A stretch of DNA of 41,245 nucleotides, from IMG/VR virus record IMGVR_UViG_3300022745_000072, positions 1 through 41,245 of that record. One strand, given 5' to 3'. Each line of letters opens with the position of its first letter. Position 1 is the first letter of the stretch. Source of the stretch: a virus. A program made the position numbers and the translations under genes. The notes below the pieces were generated by a model. It had not been told where the DNA came from and searched no databases. It was given only the letters and a program-made list of their open reading frames with translations. Shown one piece after another: positions 1-8,702 of this stretch.

Positions 1-124
1 GGCTGATGTTGATTGTTTGCCCGTTCACGCCGTTGATACTGACTTGCACAGGTACCGGGTCAAGCAAGCTCACAGCCAATAGTGCACGCACCTCGTCCGG
101 TGAATTGATGGTAAGGCTCACCAT
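1..124 (-). CDS. Tail-tip region protein, N-terminal fragment
   Basis: The gene starts at 124 and runs off the left edge, so only 41 residues are visible. Its start codon shares one base with the stop of the upstream gene (TAATG), which supports coupled translation. The visible part includes VSINGVNGQTINIS, which resembles the start of the preceding 134-residue protein (IDFSLNGKTINGP). The two may therefore be related beta-rich tail-tip proteins. Its position at the far end of the tail operon fits a minor tail or fibre protein. The function is inferred from position only. Confidence 0.6.
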   Translation of the reverse strand, partial: MVSLTINSPDEVRALLAVSLLDPVPVQVSINGVNGQTINIS

Positions 125-528
125 TAGAGCAATCTCCGCTCAAGAAGCTGAGTGAGCGCAGCCACATCATGAGCCAACCGGACGAACTCCGCAATCACAA
201 TCGCATTGCTCGAAAGGTCTGCCGCTTTGATGGCTGAAAAGTGCGCAATCTCGGTATCAATGGCAGTCCGCAAACTGGCAATCGCCGCGTCGTTGGCTGC
301 GTCCTTCGCTTGTTGCGCCGTCTGATTGCTCGAATTGTGGGCGGTGATAACGTTCTGGACGGTCGTCTGATCTGACTGACTGGCGTCCGTTGTGAAGTTC
401 ACCGTGATTGAATCCGGGCGGGTAGCTTTTCCATTAAACTGCGCACCGAGTGCAGCCGCCAATTCTTGATCGAGCAATGGCCCGTTAATGGTCTTGCCGT
501 TCAGTGAAAAATCGATTTGTGTTGCCAT
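124..528 (-). CDS. Small tail-tip region protein (134 aa)
   Basis: The start at 528 is chosen because GGAGG lies about 7 bases upstream. The open frame continues further upstream, but that part lies over the neighbouring gene and has low-complexity, non-coding character. The protein opens with a beta-like segment (IDFSLNGKTINGP) and then has an alanine-rich helical half. I recognise no family. It lies between a 186-residue structural protein and a truncated gene with a similar LNGKTING-type motif, so a minor tail or virion role is likely from context. Confidence 0.7.
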   Translation of the reverse strand: MATQIDFSLNGKTINGPLLDQELAAALGAQFNGKATRPDSITVNFTTDASQSDQTTVQNVITAHNSSNQTAQQAKDAANDAAIASLRTAIDTEIAHFSAIKAADLSSNAIVIAEFVRLAHDVAALTQLLERRLL

Positions 529-530
529 CT

Positions 531-1091
531 CTACACCTCCAACCCGAACAGCGTCACCGGAAACGTATTTCGATAAAGGGTGAGCGTATTGGCATCGGAT
601 GAACGGAAGCACACATCGAACGTATGCGTGATGTCCGCAGTGAGGCCCGACACGGAAGCGATCATCGTCACCGGAACCTGCGTTCCAAATTGGGCGACCG
701 TGATCAACCCGTTTGCCCCGCCAACACGCGTCGAAGCACCGTCCACAAACCAATCAAAAAATCCTTGCCCCGCCGTTGCCTTAACCGACAGAAACGAAGC
801 CATCAGAAGGACACGGGCGCTGGTTGCTTTGGTGAGGATAGAGAGTCGCAAGTTCGTGGTATCCACTGCCGTGAACGTGGTGCCTGTGATGGTATAGTCC
901 GCTCCACCCGTAAATCCCATATTGACCGCACGCGGACGGTTGTTTGCCATGTATTGCGCAAAGTCATTCAGGTAGGTGAGATCGCCACCCGAACCTGAAC
1001 CGTTGCCGATCAGGTTGTTCATCAGCGAATCGGTGAGCGGAGTAGATGCAAAGGTGGGCGGCGTGGTAAACGTTGCCGCAGAAATAGGCAT
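531..1091 (-). CDS. Virion/tail structural protein (186 aa)
   Basis: This protein is rich in Gly, Thr, Ala and Val with predicted beta strands (for example DYTITGTTFTAVDTTN and GQGFFDWFVDGAS), a composition typical of phage fibre or decoration proteins. The N-terminus MPIS is shared with the 131-residue protein at 8699-9094. It begins 16 bases after the tail hub gene stop, within the tail-tip group. No enzyme motif is visible. Tail fibre or baseplate accessory protein is the best guess. Confidence 0.65.
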   Translation of the reverse strand: MPISAATFTTPPTFASTPLTDSLMNNLIGNGSGSGGDLTYLNDFAQYMANNRPRAVNMGFTGGADYTITGTTFTAVDTTNLRLSILTKATSARVLLMASFLSVKATAGQGFFDWFVDGASTRVGGANGLITVAQFGTQVPVTMIASVSGLTADITHTFDVCFRSSDANTLTLYRNTFPVTLFGLEV

Positions 1092-1106
1092 AGAAAGATC
1101 CTTTCC

Positions 1107-2984
1107 TTATGTCGCAGCCAGTAAATCGAGCGTGCTGATCAGCGTGCCATCGTCGGTGAAGCTGTGCCGGATAATCCAATAATCGGCGCTAATTCCGGCC
1201 AATGTGCTAATCACGGTCACCCGGTCGCCTAGATCGAGAAATGGCAAGCCAAGCGCTGTGATTTTGAGTTTCGCCGGTGGGTTCTTGTACTGGGTGAGTA
1301 GGTTGTTGGCGATGGTGGTGGCGCTTGCCCGATTCTGGATGAATGGATTGTTCAGGCTCAGCACGCGTGCGCCATCGGTGCCGATCGTGGCCGTGTCATC
1401 GGCATTTACGTATTGGCTACCATCGGCAGTGAGGGCTTGCCCGCTCACCGTGGCAGTGAGCAAAGTACCCGCCGAACCGCTGGTATTCTGGACCACCATT
1501 ACCCCGCCATAGGCGTAGGGCGTCCAGCTCAGTACCGATATCGTGCCACCGGATGAGGTGATGATCGGCGTCGCGGTCGCGGCTGTCGTTGGGTTTTGAA
1601 ACACGACGTTAATTGTGACGGACGAAGATCCCGCAATCGCAATCTGTTCTTGCAGGTTCCAAACGACTGTCGACGATGCCAGCTTTAACGCGTTGATGTT
1701 GACCGTGACGCGGTTGCGCACATCGGCTTCATCCCATTCGTCGAGATAGGAGATCACCGAGTTGGTATCGGTGAACGTAAACACAGAGCTTGTGCGGAAT
1801 GTGGAGAGGAATGAAGCATCTTCGAAGTTGAAGCGCCCGTTGCCGTCGAAATAACAGAACCCGCCCGCAGCTGCCGCCACATTCAAAATGAATTGCATAT
1901 ACGACGTATTCACATCGCAAAACGCATACGGGATCGTAATGCTGGACGTGTTGACGTTATATTCGTAGCCACCGAAACCAGCCGCCACCAGCGCGCCCGC
2001 GATGATCTGATCGCATGTTGTGTTGACATAGAGAGGGCAGGTTGCGTACTTCGTTTCTCTCAGGCGCTTCATCCGATCCTGCGCTGAGATGTTGGCTATC
2101 GGCTCACCCGGCACTGCTGACCATTTCATGCTGAAATACGTCCCGAAGTTCAGATATTCAGTGGTGGGCGTCGAGCCGTAGGTGATGCCTTCTTGTACCA
2201 GAATGCGTCGATTCGAGCGCAAGTAGGATTTGTACACGTTGCTCGAATTGTGCGGGGACCAGTTCACCGCTGTGTTATCAAGTGCCAAGCTCAGTGAAGC
2301 CGCCGATCCCGTTCCGATTTCAAGCGTGGCGTTCTCGGTTTGGCGTTCGGTATTGATCGCGATGCTCTTGACTGCGCTTGACACATCCAGCGTGAGGCCG
2401 CCTTGGAATTCGATCACGTTCGGATACATGTAAGGCGAGGATGTTTTGGTGATGCTAATCTGTACTGCCGTCACGCTGGTGAGTGCTCCGAAGTCATAGC
2501 TCCAGCTGTTCGACGCCCAACCCGTGACGGTGGTCAAGAGCACGAAGCCTGCGCCATAGTTCACATTCACAACGAAATTGACAGGGTAGCCTTGATACGA
2601 ATCGCCCCACCATTGGATATTGCGGATCAGCGTGGCGCTGGAATATGCCAAAGTGAGGGTCTGCGCGGCACAAACGCCTGCCGAATCCGAAGCCGTGCCA
2701 CCCCACCACCCGGTCTCGCCTGTGTTCGGGATGGTGTAGTAGGTGCCGTCCGTCTTGCCATGGCTGCCGATCGGGTCAGAGATTGCCCATTTCCGATCGG
2801 CGTACAAGATGCCATTGACTGCCTTACTCGCAGGCGTGACGGTCGCGTCTTTGGTAGACGATGCGCTAGGCGTGATGGTCGAGCCAATGCTGGTGTTGCC
2901 AACCAGCTCGATAGTTACCTTGCGAGCGGCAGTAATCGAACCAGCGGTATAGGCGGCCAGTGCGGGTGCGCTGATCGATTTCAT
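1107..2984 (-). CDS. Tail hub / tail-tip protein with N-terminal jelly-roll domain
   Basis: This 625-residue protein is the large gene directly after the tape measure and the distal-tail-like gene, the usual place of the tail hub (gp27-like or tail-endopeptidase-like). Residues about 25-195 resemble a discoidin-like jelly roll (repeated beta strands, W-rich). That could add a carbohydrate-binding surface. Residues about 200-420 (LDVSSAVKSIAINTERQTEN, ISAQDRMKRLRETKY, ADYWIIRHSFTDDG near the end) fit the hub pattern. The start overlaps the upstream stop by ATGA. No lytic active site is obvious. The domain calls are by eye and need structure prediction. Confidence 0.7.
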   Translation of the reverse strand: MKSISAPALAAYTAGSITAARKVTIELVGNTSIGSTITPSASSTKDATVTPASKAVNGILYADRKWAISDPIGSHGKTDGTYYTIPNTGETGWWGGTASDSAGVCAAQTLTLAYSSATLIRNIQWWGDSYQGYPVNFVVNVNYGAGFVLLTTVTGWASNSWSYDFGALTSVTAVQISITKTSSPYMYPNVIEFQGGLTLDVSSAVKSIAINTERQTENATLEIGTGSAASLSLALDNTAVNWSPHNSSNVYKSYLRSNRRILVQEGITYGSTPTTEYLNFGTYFSMKWSAVPGEPIANISAQDRMKRLRETKYATCPLYVNTTCDQIIAGALVAAGFGGYEYNVNTSSITIPYAFCDVNTSYMQFILNVAAAAGGFCYFDGNGRFNFEDASFLSTFRTSSVFTFTDTNSVISYLDEWDEADVRNRVTVNINALKLASSTVVWNLQEQIAIAGSSSVTINVVFQNPTTAATATPIITSSGGTISVLSWTPYAYGGVMVVQNTSGSAGTLLTATVSGQALTADGSQYVNADDTATIGTDGARVLSLNNPFIQNRASATTIANNLLTQYKNPPAKLKITALGLPFLDLGDRVTVISTLAGISADYWIIRHSFTDDGTLISTLDLLAAT

Positions 2985-3394
2985 GTCACTTGCACCAATT
3001 CGAATTGCAACCCATACGCGGCATAGTCTCCGCTTCGAAACTTGATTTGACCATGGAAACTATTCAACCCGAATCTCACGGTGTAGGCCGTTTGTGCCGC
3101 GTTCGGCGTGGCCTCGAGAAACGACATTTCAGTGTCGGCCTTGTAGAGTGCGAGCAGGTCAAGATAACCCATGCCGCTATCGCGTTGGGTGCGCTGGTTG
3201 GCCGTAATCCATGTGTACGAGAACAGCCAATGCGCCACTTTCAAAATCTTGTAGCGCTTCAGGTTGCCCGCCGCCATGCGTTGGTCTTTCGCCACATCTT
3301 CATAATTGACGGTCAGGTTGGCATCGTTGTACGAGATCATGCTTTCTGATCCCAGCGTGCCGAGCGCGAATTGATAACGGTCAAAAGTTGCCAT
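2981..3394 (-). CDS. Distal-tail-like protein (137 aa)
   Basis: The protein is 137 residues and lies between tape measure and tail hub, the slot normally held by the distal tail (Dit) or a minor tail protein. Its stop overlaps the hub start (ATGA), and its start touches the tape-measure stop at 3394. Motifs such as FHGQIKFRSGDYAAYGLQFELVQ near the C-terminus look like a beta-barrel tail protein. It is shorter than most Dit proteins, so only the core barrel could be present. Confidence 0.65.
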   Translation of the reverse strand: MATFDRYQFALGTLGSESMISYNDANLTVNYEDVAKDQRMAAGNLKRYKILKVAHWLFSYTWITANQRTQRDSGMGYLDLLALYKADTEMSFLEATPNAAQTAYTVRFGLNSFHGQIKFRSGDYAAYGLQFELVQVT

Positions 3395-5094
3395 TAGCTT
3401 CGCTTGCCTCGCTTCTGATCAATCATCTGCATTTGCTTGTACACGGTGCCCATGAACGTCTGAACATCGATAATCGACGCGCCATCGAGGTTGATGGTGA
3501 TGTTTGTGCCACCGCCGCCACCGGATGCACCCGCGAGAATGGTCTTGGTTTGCGTGTTTGAGTAAACCATACCGCTAGATCCGTCAATCAGTTCTGGACC
3601 TTCTTCACCGACAAGGGTAAGACCATTTTTAGCCAACGGGCCGCCGCCTGCCCGACGTGCACCTACGCCTGTACCTTTTGCTTCGGGTAGCCCACCCCCG
3701 CCTGTATATCCAGCAATTGCGGATAGTCCTGCCGCCGCTGCTGCGATGGCATTGATCAGCGGTTGCAAGGCGGCCATGACAGAACTCACGAGGTTATTCA
3801 CGTACACCACAATCGGCGCGATGGCATTGGCAAACACCTGAGTCACGTTCTTCCAAGCGTCCTCGAAGCCTTTTTTCAGGTTGGCAAAGAACACAGCCAA
3901 CGTAGCCAATGTGCTCACGCCCCACGCGCTAACCCGTATCCACGCCATGGCTAAATTCGTGGCAATGATGTTGGGCATCTGAAGCATGTAGGAGCTGACC
4001 AGCTCGACGGCATCGCCTAGGTAAGTGGTGATGGCGTTCTTGATTTGCCCGAATGCGGTTTCGGGTAGAGCTTGCATCTTGGCTGTCACCTTGTCGGCAG
4101 CTCCGGCAATGCCTTCCGGACCGCCTAGCACGCCCGCAAAGCCGCTAAAGGTGGAGATTACACCTGCCCCTCCGATCTTAGTCACAGAATCACCAAACAA
4201 AGCCATTGCATCGGCGGTCGCTTTCGCGGGGTCCTTGACTTGACCCAGCTTGGTAAATACTTCATTCAGCGCATCGTCCATCGATTCTTTGTTGGTGCGC
4301 ACCTTTTCCGCTACATCGTGCAAACCCAACTGATCCAAAGCCGCTTGAAAATTCCCGTCAGGGTGCATGATCTTGTTATGGAACGCGGTTACCGCTGTCG
4401 TAAGTCCGGTTAGCCCCTGTTCGCCGATACCTGCCTTGGCAGCCATGACAATCAAGCCACCCATACCGAGCGACGATAAGCCGGCGGAAAGGAACTTAGG
4501 CGCTAACTTTTCCACTTTCGATTCCAGTTCGCCTAGCGGGATTCCTGACATTTGCGCGGTGACTGTGAGCATATCAAGGATCTTGAAGGGATCAGGCTCT
4601 TTGAAAATAGCTTGCACCCGTCCCACCATTTCATCAACGGCAGCCGGAGTCAGTTTCCAAGCCTTTCCCACCCCTGCCGAATCGGCTAAAAAGTGGCTCA
4701 TGTCGTTATCGCTGAGTAGCTTGACATATTTGCTCGTTTTCTGAACGGCGTCGGCGGCGTCTTTGAAATTGCCGACCAGCCCAGAGTTGAATAAGCCCTT
4801 TGCAGACTTTTCGAGCCTGACCATGCCCGCGTCGCTGTAGCCCATCTGAACTTGCATCTTTGCCATGGCATCATTGACAGTGAGGAATTGACTTACGCCG
4901 ATTTCGACAGCCGCCGCCACCGCCGCAAAGCCTGCGCCGGCTGCCACGCCGAGCAAGCTGAACGCGCCGCCTGCCTTGTCCATATCTTGCTGCGTATTGG
5001 CACCGAACGAGCGCAGCGTATCGGCCATCCCGCCCACGATTCCAGAGACGCCATCGACCGCGCTAAATTGTGCGACTACATCATAAACTGCCAT
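3394..5094 (-). CDS. Tape measure protein
   Basis: The protein is 566 residues with two hydrophobic stretches (about 47-70 and 385-410) and long helical segments. The C-terminus contains GGGPLAKNGLTLVGEEGPEL, a signature widely seen near the end of tape measure proteins. It follows the frameshifted chaperone pair directly; the frameshift product runs 14 bases into this gene. At about 0.15 nm per residue the tail would be roughly 85 nm long, short for a siphovirus. The start at 5094 has GGAG about 8 bases upstream. Confidence 0.92.
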   Translation of the reverse strand: MAVYDVVAQFSAVDGVSGIVGGMADTLRSFGANTQQDMDKAGGAFSLLGVAAGAGFAAVAAAVEIGVSQFLTVNDAMAKMQVQMGYSDAGMVRLEKSAKGLFNSGLVGNFKDAADAVQKTSKYVKLLSDNDMSHFLADSAGVGKAWKLTPAAVDEMVGRVQAIFKEPDPFKILDMLTVTAQMSGIPLGELESKVEKLAPKFLSAGLSSLGMGGLIVMAAKAGIGEQGLTGLTTAVTAFHNKIMHPDGNFQAALDQLGLHDVAEKVRTNKESMDDALNEVFTKLGQVKDPAKATADAMALFGDSVTKIGGAGVISTFSGFAGVLGGPEGIAGAADKVTAKMQALPETAFGQIKNAITTYLGDAVELVSSYMLQMPNIIATNLAMAWIRVSAWGVSTLATLAVFFANLKKGFEDAWKNVTQVFANAIAPIVVYVNNLVSSVMAALQPLINAIAAAAAGLSAIAGYTGGGGLPEAKGTGVGARRAGGGPLAKNGLTLVGEEGPELIDGSSGMVYSNTQTKTILAGASGGGGGTNITINLDGASIIDVQTFMGTVYKQMQMIDQKRGKRS

Positions 5095-5682
5095 CTTGTC
5101 GTCTCCTTTCCTCGTTGGCCTTGGTGGCTTTCTGCTCGCGCAGTTCTAGCCCAACCATCAGATCCAGATCCGCCGCCGCTCGTCCATACTTCAATCGCGT
5201 TTGCCGCAAGTGCTCCACATATTGAAAGAGCGGAACGTTGTAATAATCAGCCGCTACCGCAAGCGTGGCGAGTAGCGGGCTGTCCTCGTCGAGCTGCCCA
5301 CCATATACCAGTGGGCGAACTAGTTTTTTGCTGTCTCCGCGACCGGGCTGTCTGGTTGCGGTACGACGTGCAACACGTCGTTAGCAATCTGCTGCAGGAA
5401 ACCGCCATCAGCTTTGCGAAGGGCGCGCTTGTGGGCTTCGCTTTCCACAGCCGGCGAGACCAAGACTGCCGTCAAGATATCGACGTACAAGTCAAGCGCC
5501 TGCGTGCGAGCTGCCGCGCCGGGGTACTTGGCTTGAATCTTTGCCAATTCATCGAGCGGCAAGCCGTCCCGATACTTAACCGTCTTGCCCCGAAAGGTGA
5601 TCGACTTGATCGAGACTTCGCTCAGGTCGTCCCATGTGGCGTCGAGCGTGTCAAGCACTTTAGGATCCAATAATCCAGTCAT
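5081..5682 (-). CDS. Tail assembly chaperone, -1 frameshift product (gpGT type)
   Basis: Reading through the slippery site at 5329-5323 with a -1 shift opens a second frame that stays free of stops to a TGA at 5083-5081. This adds about 80 residues (starting LVRPLVYGGQLDEDS, ending RRRQDGSL). The extension is charged and helical, overlaps the tape measure start by 14 bases, and contains no convincing independent start codon. In lambda-like phages the long form binds tape measure and tail tube subunits. The extension was missed by simple ORF calling because it has no own start. Confidence 0.85.
5320..5682 (-). CDS. Tail assembly chaperone, short form (gpG type)
   Basis: This is a 120-residue protein between tail tube and tape measure, the position of the gpG-type chaperone. 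It ends ETAKN, and the last two codons AAA AAC form the slippery heptamer immediately before the TAG stop. GGAG lies about 8 bases before the ATG. Sequence is variable in this family, so the identification rests on position, size, and the frameshift signal. Confidence 0.88.
   Translation of the reverse strand: MTGLLDPKVLDTLDATWDDLSEVSIKSITFRGKTVKYRDGLPLDELAKIQAKYPGAAARTQALDLYVDILTAVLVSPAVESEAHKRALRKADGGFLQQIANDVLHVVPQPDSPVAETAKN
5323..5329 (-). promoter_or_regulatory. Programmed -1 ribosomal frameshift site (A AAA AAC)
   Basis: On the minus strand the frame reads GC[A AAA AAC] then TAG, a perfect X XXY YYZ heptamer directly before the zero-frame stop. A -1 slip continues into an open frame of about 80 codons. 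This is the standard arrangement of tail-assembly chaperone genes. I did not identify a definite downstream stimulatory structure. Confidence 0.88.
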
Positions 5683-5692
5683 TCAGCCTCTC

Positions 5693-6817
5693 CTATTCGT
5701 AAACCAGATCGAGCGCTTGGAAGCTGATATCTTCCGCATACGCTTTACCGGATTTGATGCCGATTTTGTCGACGGTGGCGTCCATGATTTTGTAAATCGC
5801 GGTGCCATCGACCACGCGCCGCGCCACAATGTTGAATTCGAACGGAACGATCGCCATGCCGTGATCCATCGGATTAAACCCATAGGTGGGGTTGGTGGCC
5901 GTGGTGTCATCGATCAGCATCAGATCATCGAGATAGAAAACCGCTGGCCCCGTCTTGGTGTCCTTGATTTTAATGTTGGCGATGGTCGACTTGGTCGTCG
6001 TGGTGAACGTGAATTCGAACGGCGTAAACGTCGTGGTCAGCGTTGCGCCGCTCACAACCGTCATCGCCTGATCCGTGGTGCCGTCGTACCAGAACGCGGC
6101 CAGCACTTCGGCGGCTGCGGCCTTGGCACGTCCGCGCAAACGGTAGGTGCGTCCCTGCGGCAAATAGATCGGCAGGTTGTACTGCACGCCGTCACTGACT
6201 GCCGTTGGCGTCACCTTCAGGCCGTACAGTTCCGAATAGGTGTTTGCCGCAGTCGAATCGCGGGCGACGGTGCCGGTAGCGAAACCTATCCATGTGGTGC
6301 CGAGCGCGTCTTCGAACCCACCGTTCGCCAAGTAATTGAGTCCGCGCCGACCTTGCACCAGATACTTGATCAGAACGGCATCCGACAACGCTGCAGGGAA
6401 CGTGATTACACCCGTGGTGTAGTTCACCGTGTAATCAATGCCCTCGCGCAAGCGCAAGTTGTTGGCAGTGTTCTTGACTTCAATCAAGCTGGTGAAGCCT
6501 GAGACCAAGCTCAGCGTGGCAGTGGTAGCGGCAGCCGCTACGACATCTTGATGAATGACGCTTGAGCCGCGAATGAGGTCCATGAACAGCATGCCGCGAT
6601 CAGCGCGGGCAATGACGTTCTTGCCGATCTTACCTGCCATCTTCGGCGCGTCGGTGATTTTCCAGTAGGCGTTTTTCTGGAAACCGAGGCCTTTACCGCC
6701 TGCTTCGACGGACGGATCGATGTCGAATTCAAAGCTTTGAATTTCGGCCAATTCGTTTCCGTCATGTTCCAAGAAATAGCGCACCTCAGACGGTGCGTAG
6801 TGCCCAATTTGAGCCAT
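5693..6817 (-). CDS. Major tail tube protein with inserted carbohydrate-binding-like domain
   Basis: This 374-residue protein lies between tail completion and chaperone genes. The ends (SFEFDIDPSVEAGGKGLGFQ; GMAIVPFEFNIVARRVVDG) look like a tail tube core split by insertions. Residues about 95-155 form a beta domain (GIDYTVNYTTGVITF). Residues about 160-303 match the general plan of CBM_4_9-like jelly rolls: LANGGFE start, a central G-TYRLRG strand, and a YLDDLMLID end. Surface-exposed immunoglobulin or CBM insertions in tail tubes are known from other phages. Here the insertion is large, nearly 40 percent of the protein. Confidence 0.8.
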   Translation of the reverse strand: MAQIGHYAPSEVRYFLEHDGNELAEIQSFEFDIDPSVEAGGKGLGFQKNAYWKITDAPKMAGKIGKNVIARADRGMLFMDLIRGSSVIHQDVVAAAATTATLSLVSGFTSLIEVKNTANNLRLREGIDYTVNYTTGVITFPAALSDAVLIKYLVQGRRGLNYLANGGFEDALGTTWIGFATGTVARDSTAANTYSELYGLKVTPTAVSDGVQYNLPIYLPQGRTYRLRGRAKAAAAEVLAAFWYDGTTDQAMTVVSGATLTTTFTPFEFTFTTTTKSTIANIKIKDTKTGPAVFYLDDLMLIDDTTATNPTYGFNPMDHGMAIVPFEFNIVARRVVDGTAIYKIMDATVDKIGIKSGKAYAEDISFQALDLVYE

Positions 6818-6828
6818 GTTGCTTTACC

Positions 6829-7233
6829 TCACAGTTTCCAGATTTGTGTCATCACGGAGTCCATTTCGGCCTTCGTGCGAATTTCGAGAATATCCACCGC
6901 ATCTTGTAACGGATGCCGCGCCACCATTTTCTCAGTCCCGTCTTCAATGAAGCCCGCATGCCCGCTTGAGTTGGTGACTTCAAACGCGTACTGGTTCAAG
7001 CGAATGAGCTGCGCTTGACCAATCAGATCGCCGCTTCGGATACCCACTGGCAACGGATTTTCAGCAGTACTGGGTACTGCGCCTTCGAGGTTCTCGATAT
7101 AGCGCAGGTAAGTCTCGGTGCCCAGCTCGTCCGTCATGGCAGCCACGGCACCCGGTCCTCGGGCGCGGATCGAATCCAGATCCTCAATCATGCTCAGCAG
7201 GCCCGTCCAACTGGTTTCCGATGCGTACGGCAT
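6829..7233 (-). CDS. Tail completion / HK97 gp10-like neck protein
   Basis: I place the start at 7233 (MPYASETSW), giving 134 residues. The frame extends upstream only over the neighbouring gene with arginine-rich, non-coding-looking sequence. GGAG lies about 12 bases upstream. The segment HAGFIEDGTEKMVARHPLQDAVD matches the pattern of HK97-gp10-like proteins, in which a conserved 'E-GT--M-A-P' stretch lies near the C-terminus. Its place just before the tail tube gene agrees. Confidence 0.72.
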   Translation of the reverse strand: MPYASETSWTGLLSMIEDLDSIRARGPGAVAAMTDELGTETYLRYIENLEGAVPSTAENPLPVGIRSGDLIGQAQLIRLNQYAFEVTNSSGHAGFIEDGTEKMVARHPLQDAVDILEIRTKAEMDSVMTQIWKL

Positions 7234-7238
7234 AGAAG

Positions 7239-7460
7239 CTAGTCTCCGTTTTCTTGCGGCGCGGGCGGTGTGACATCCGCCACTTGTTCGGGCGTCGGAT
7301 TGTCGGTGGAAGCGTATGCCAATTGCGCGGCAGCGTCGATGCAATTACCACAGATGCCTTGCCCGCTCGCCGCCATCTCCCAACTCCATGCTTCGACCAA
7401 CCCCACGATTTGCCCGCACTTCGAGCACGCGATTCCGTTGGCAAAATAATGCCTTCCCAT
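7239..7460 (-). CDS. Small zinc-ribbon protein in the neck cluster
   Basis: The protein is 73 residues with two CxxC pairs (CSKCG near residue 13 and CGNC near residue 37), followed by an acidic, proline-rich tail. An AAGGA ribosome-binding site precedes the ATG. It sits between two head-tail connection genes. The pairs could form a zinc ribbon. No function is recognisable. Confidence 0.65.
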   Translation of the reverse strand: MGRHYFANGIACSKCGQIVGLVEAWSWEMAASGQGICGNCIDAAAQLAYASTDNPTPEQVADVTPPAPQENGD

Positions 7461-7462
7461 GG

Positions 7463-7912
7463 TCAGTCCTTTATCCGAAGGATCACGAACGATTTGCGCC
7501 GAAACACCAACCCTCGATCATCCCAAGGCGCAGCGGCGAACAAGCCGATCTCAAGGTTCTTGATGCCTTGCGCTCGCAAGTAGCCGCTTCCCACTGCCCC
7601 GCTGCCGTTCTCGACGTTGAAGTCATTGATCCACGCGAGGCGCAGCGCTTCCGTAAGGGCTTCGGCATTCGCATACGTGCCCGCCATGATCTCGACCGTG
7701 AGGCGCGGATCGCGGTACTGATTCACATACCCAAGCCCCGTCGCCATATCCTGCCCACCATTCGGATAAATGTAAACAGTGTTGACCTGCTTATAGATAT
7801 CGAATGGTGATTGGGTGATCACTTCGGCAGTGTTCATCGGTGCCCCTTGTGCGGCGAACGAGGTCACCACGACGGTCTGAAGCGCGGCGATCGCCGTTGT
7901 TAAAGTAGTCAT
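7463..7912 (-). CDS. Head-tail connection protein (149 aa)
   Basis: The start at 7912 (MTTLTTAIAALQ) overlaps the upstream stop as ATGA, which decides it over a longer frame. The sequence resembles neck or tail-terminator proteins by position and size: an N-terminal helix, then a strand-rich middle (VNTVYIYPNGG, DPRLTVEIMAGTYANAEALTEALRLAW). The order connector, stopper, this protein, gp10-like, tube suggests a tail terminator, but that is inferred from gene order. Confidence 0.65.
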   Translation of the reverse strand: MTTLTTAIAALQTVVVTSFAAQGAPMNTAEVITQSPFDIYKQVNTVYIYPNGGQDMATGLGYVNQYRDPRLTVEIMAGTYANAEALTEALRLAWINDFNVENGSGAVGSGYLRAQGIKNLEIGLFAAAPWDDRGLVFRRKSFVILRIKD

Positions 7913-8286
7913 GTTAGTGTGTCCACGCGCAGCACATCGACCTGCCGATACATTTCCCACGAGTGACCCGCCACGATGATCTTGATTTCGTAGGTGTGAC
8001 CGCCGAACAAGATCCGGTTGGATGGATCAATCACCGTGTCAAACGCGAAGATAAACGAATCAGCGCCGTCTAGTGAGTTGATACCTCGATCCGAGTCACG
8101 TTCGGAACCATTTGCTACGAAGCGGCAAGCGGGTGAGCTGATCGTGGTCCAACTCACCACTTGGCCCGTTGCACCACCGGGTGTACGGGAAACTTGCTGA
8201 ATCGAGCAGGTATCCGGCAACGCGCTATTGACGGCGTATCGGATACGCGCTTGAATGGCCGGACTGAGAAGCGATAGCTTAGGCAT
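7909..8286 (-). CDS. Head closure (stopper-like) protein
   Basis: The protein is 125 residues and lies directly after the connector gene. An N-terminal helix is followed by a small beta barrel (CSIQQVSRTPGGATGQVVSW, CRFVANGSE, FGGHTYEIKIIVAGHSWEMYRQVDV), the layout of head-closure proteins such as SPP1 gp16 relatives. It ends with a 4-base overlap into the next gene. Confidence 0.68.
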   Translation of the reverse strand: MPKLSLLSPAIQARIRYAVNSALPDTCSIQQVSRTPGGATGQVVSWTTISSPACRFVANGSERDSDRGINSLDGADSFIFAFDTVIDPSNRILFGGHTYEIKIIVAGHSWEMYRQVDVLRVDTLT

Positions 8287-8291
8287 AGTGT

Positions 8292-8702
8292 TTAATACCC
8301 GTTATCGTCGTCATAGTCGTTGATGCCGTCATCGTCCAACCCGTTAAAAGTTGGCGCGCTGGTTTGGCTTGAGTTGTCCGGTCGATAGATGTAGTTCGCC
8401 GAAGCGGTGATCAGCGCGATGCCGTATTCTTGGCGGCGTAGCGCGAGCAGCTTCTGCAAAGCCTCGATCGACGTGCGCTGACTGATGCGGAAATCCCCCG
8501 CGCCAAAGTCCGGCGTGTTTGCCAATTCAGCGATTTTGCCCGTCAGCATGTCAATCACCGCGTGCTTCCAATCACCCGTTTCACTGATCCGAAAGGTGAT
8601 TTCTTCGTCGCTAAACATAGCGGCAGTTGAATCAGTGTCCCGAATGCCATACCGCACGCGAGTAATGTCATTGGCAGGTGAAAGGGTGTAGGTGAATGTC
8701 AT
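8292..8702 (-). CDS. Head-tail connector (gp6/gp15-like)
   Basis: The protein is 136 residues, mainly helical: RYGIRDTDSTAAMFSDEEI, then long helices with an Arg-Gln rich segment. This is the typical opening of head-tail adaptor proteins ('D..M.SDEEI'). The C-terminus is extremely acidic (GLDDDGINDYDDDNGY). The start overlaps the upstream stop (ATGA at 8702-8699). Confidence 0.75.
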   Translation of the reverse strand: MTFTYTLSPANDITRVRYGIRDTDSTAAMFSDEEITFRISETGDWKHAVIDMLTGKIAELANTPDFGAGDFRISQRTSIEALQKLLALRRQEYGIALITASANYIYRPDNSSQTSAPTFNGLDDDGINDYDDDNGY

